Positions 5,654 through 5,782 of a stretch of DNA of 5,782 nt are shown here, piece after piece (the first letter of the stretch is position 1; each line of letters starts with the position of its first letter). The notes below the pieces were generated by a model. It saw only the letters and a program-made list of their open reading frames with translations, made no database searches and was not told the DNA's origin. This DNA is from Ardenticatenales bacterium. Lineage in GTDB: Bacteria; Chloroflexota; Anaerolineae; Ardenticatenales; Ardenticatenaceae. The stretch spans positions 1 to 5,782 of the forward strand of contig JACCSL010000781.1 in NCBI GenBank assembly GCA_013812995.1, given 5' to 3'. Both the position numbers and the translations under genes were made by a program.

Positions 5654-5782
5654 CTACATCAATAATATCCCCTCCGCTATCTTTTGGAGATGGTGGTAAT
5701 CCCCGCTGAGCTGGCGGGCTACCTCCGCCGCTCGGTGGCTTTTTTGCTTCTGTCCAAGCAGGTGGTTGATCTGGGCCATGCG
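5654..5782 (-). CDS. C-terminal end of a convergent gene of unknown function (partial)
   Basis: The minus strand is open from the right edge to a TAG stop at 5654-5656, giving 42 residues that include GQKQKSHRAAEVARQLSGDY (10-29 of the visible part) and HLQKIAEGILLM at the end. Composition is hydrophilic and helix-forming, third codon positions are GC-rich, and the stop lies 29 bp from the stop of the 166-aa gene, a normal convergent layout. The mirror frame on the plus strand is also open (from ATG 5690) but lacks a properly spaced Shine-Dalgarno, so the minus reading is preferred. The family is not recognised. Confidence 0.5.
   Translation of the reverse strand, partial: RMAQINHLLGQKQKSHRAAEVARQLSGDYHHLQKIAEGILLM
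5725..5745 (+). terminator. Weak candidate intrinsic terminator downstream of the 166-aa gene
   Basis: CCGCC (5725-5729) and GGTGG (5734-5738) can pair across a GCTC loop with one G-T pair, followed by C and six T (5740-5745). It is about 100 bp after the stop of the 166-aa gene and would lie inside the convergent gene. The stem is short, and the T run encodes Lys codons of that gene on the other strand, so chance is likely. Confidence 0.22.

Noticed and set aside
5686..5708. GGAGATGGTGGTA followed by CCCCGC, faintly like the T-box antiterminator sequence.
   Set aside because: There is no space for a T-box leader (only 65 nt after the previous stop), the match is partial, and the region probably encodes protein on the minus strand.

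Overview
The window is mostly one very large minus-strand gene. It starts at 4775 and is still open at the left edge, giving 1591 readable codons with no stop. It encodes a STAND-class NB-ARC ATPase (APAF1/NLR-like) followed by a long run of WD40 repeats. Modest GC content and giant NB-ARC/WD40 proteins point to a large-genome, multicellular-type bacterium such as Chloroflexi/Ktedonobacteria, or less likely Cyanobacteria or Actinobacteria. That placement is inference, because there is no rRNA or other marker here.

Layout, right to left along the minus strand: NB-ARC core with Walker A, Walker B, TTR, GLPL-like and LHD (MHD-like) motifs (about 3336-4715); inside it an unexpected helical insert of about 120 residues (4074-4439) that resembles bacterial effector-associated, death-like adaptor domains; an APAF1_C-type helical region (about 2916-3275); fourteen recognisable but uneven WD40 blades (987-2876); an 80-residue Lys/Arg-rich linker without blade pattern (747-986); and six very regular blades with an exact 126-bp period (3-746), continuing off the window.

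A 348-bp divergent intergenic region (4776-5123) separates this gene from a small plus-strand gene (5124-5624, 166 aa, unknown function). The small gene has a good Shine-Dalgarno and a convincing extended -10 promoter that carries two short inverted repeats. The large gene has a weaker candidate promoter and a long pyrimidine-rich leader. At the right edge, a minus-strand reading frame (5654-5782) looks like the C-terminus of another gene converging on the 166-aa gene.

The likely reading is a signal-sensing conflict or immunity switch. The WD40 propellers would sense, NB-ARC would act as the nucleotide-driven switch, and no effector domain is fused at the N-terminus. If the embedded helical domain really is an adaptor, the effector would be recruited in trans. 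Whether the divergent 166-aa protein takes part is unknown.
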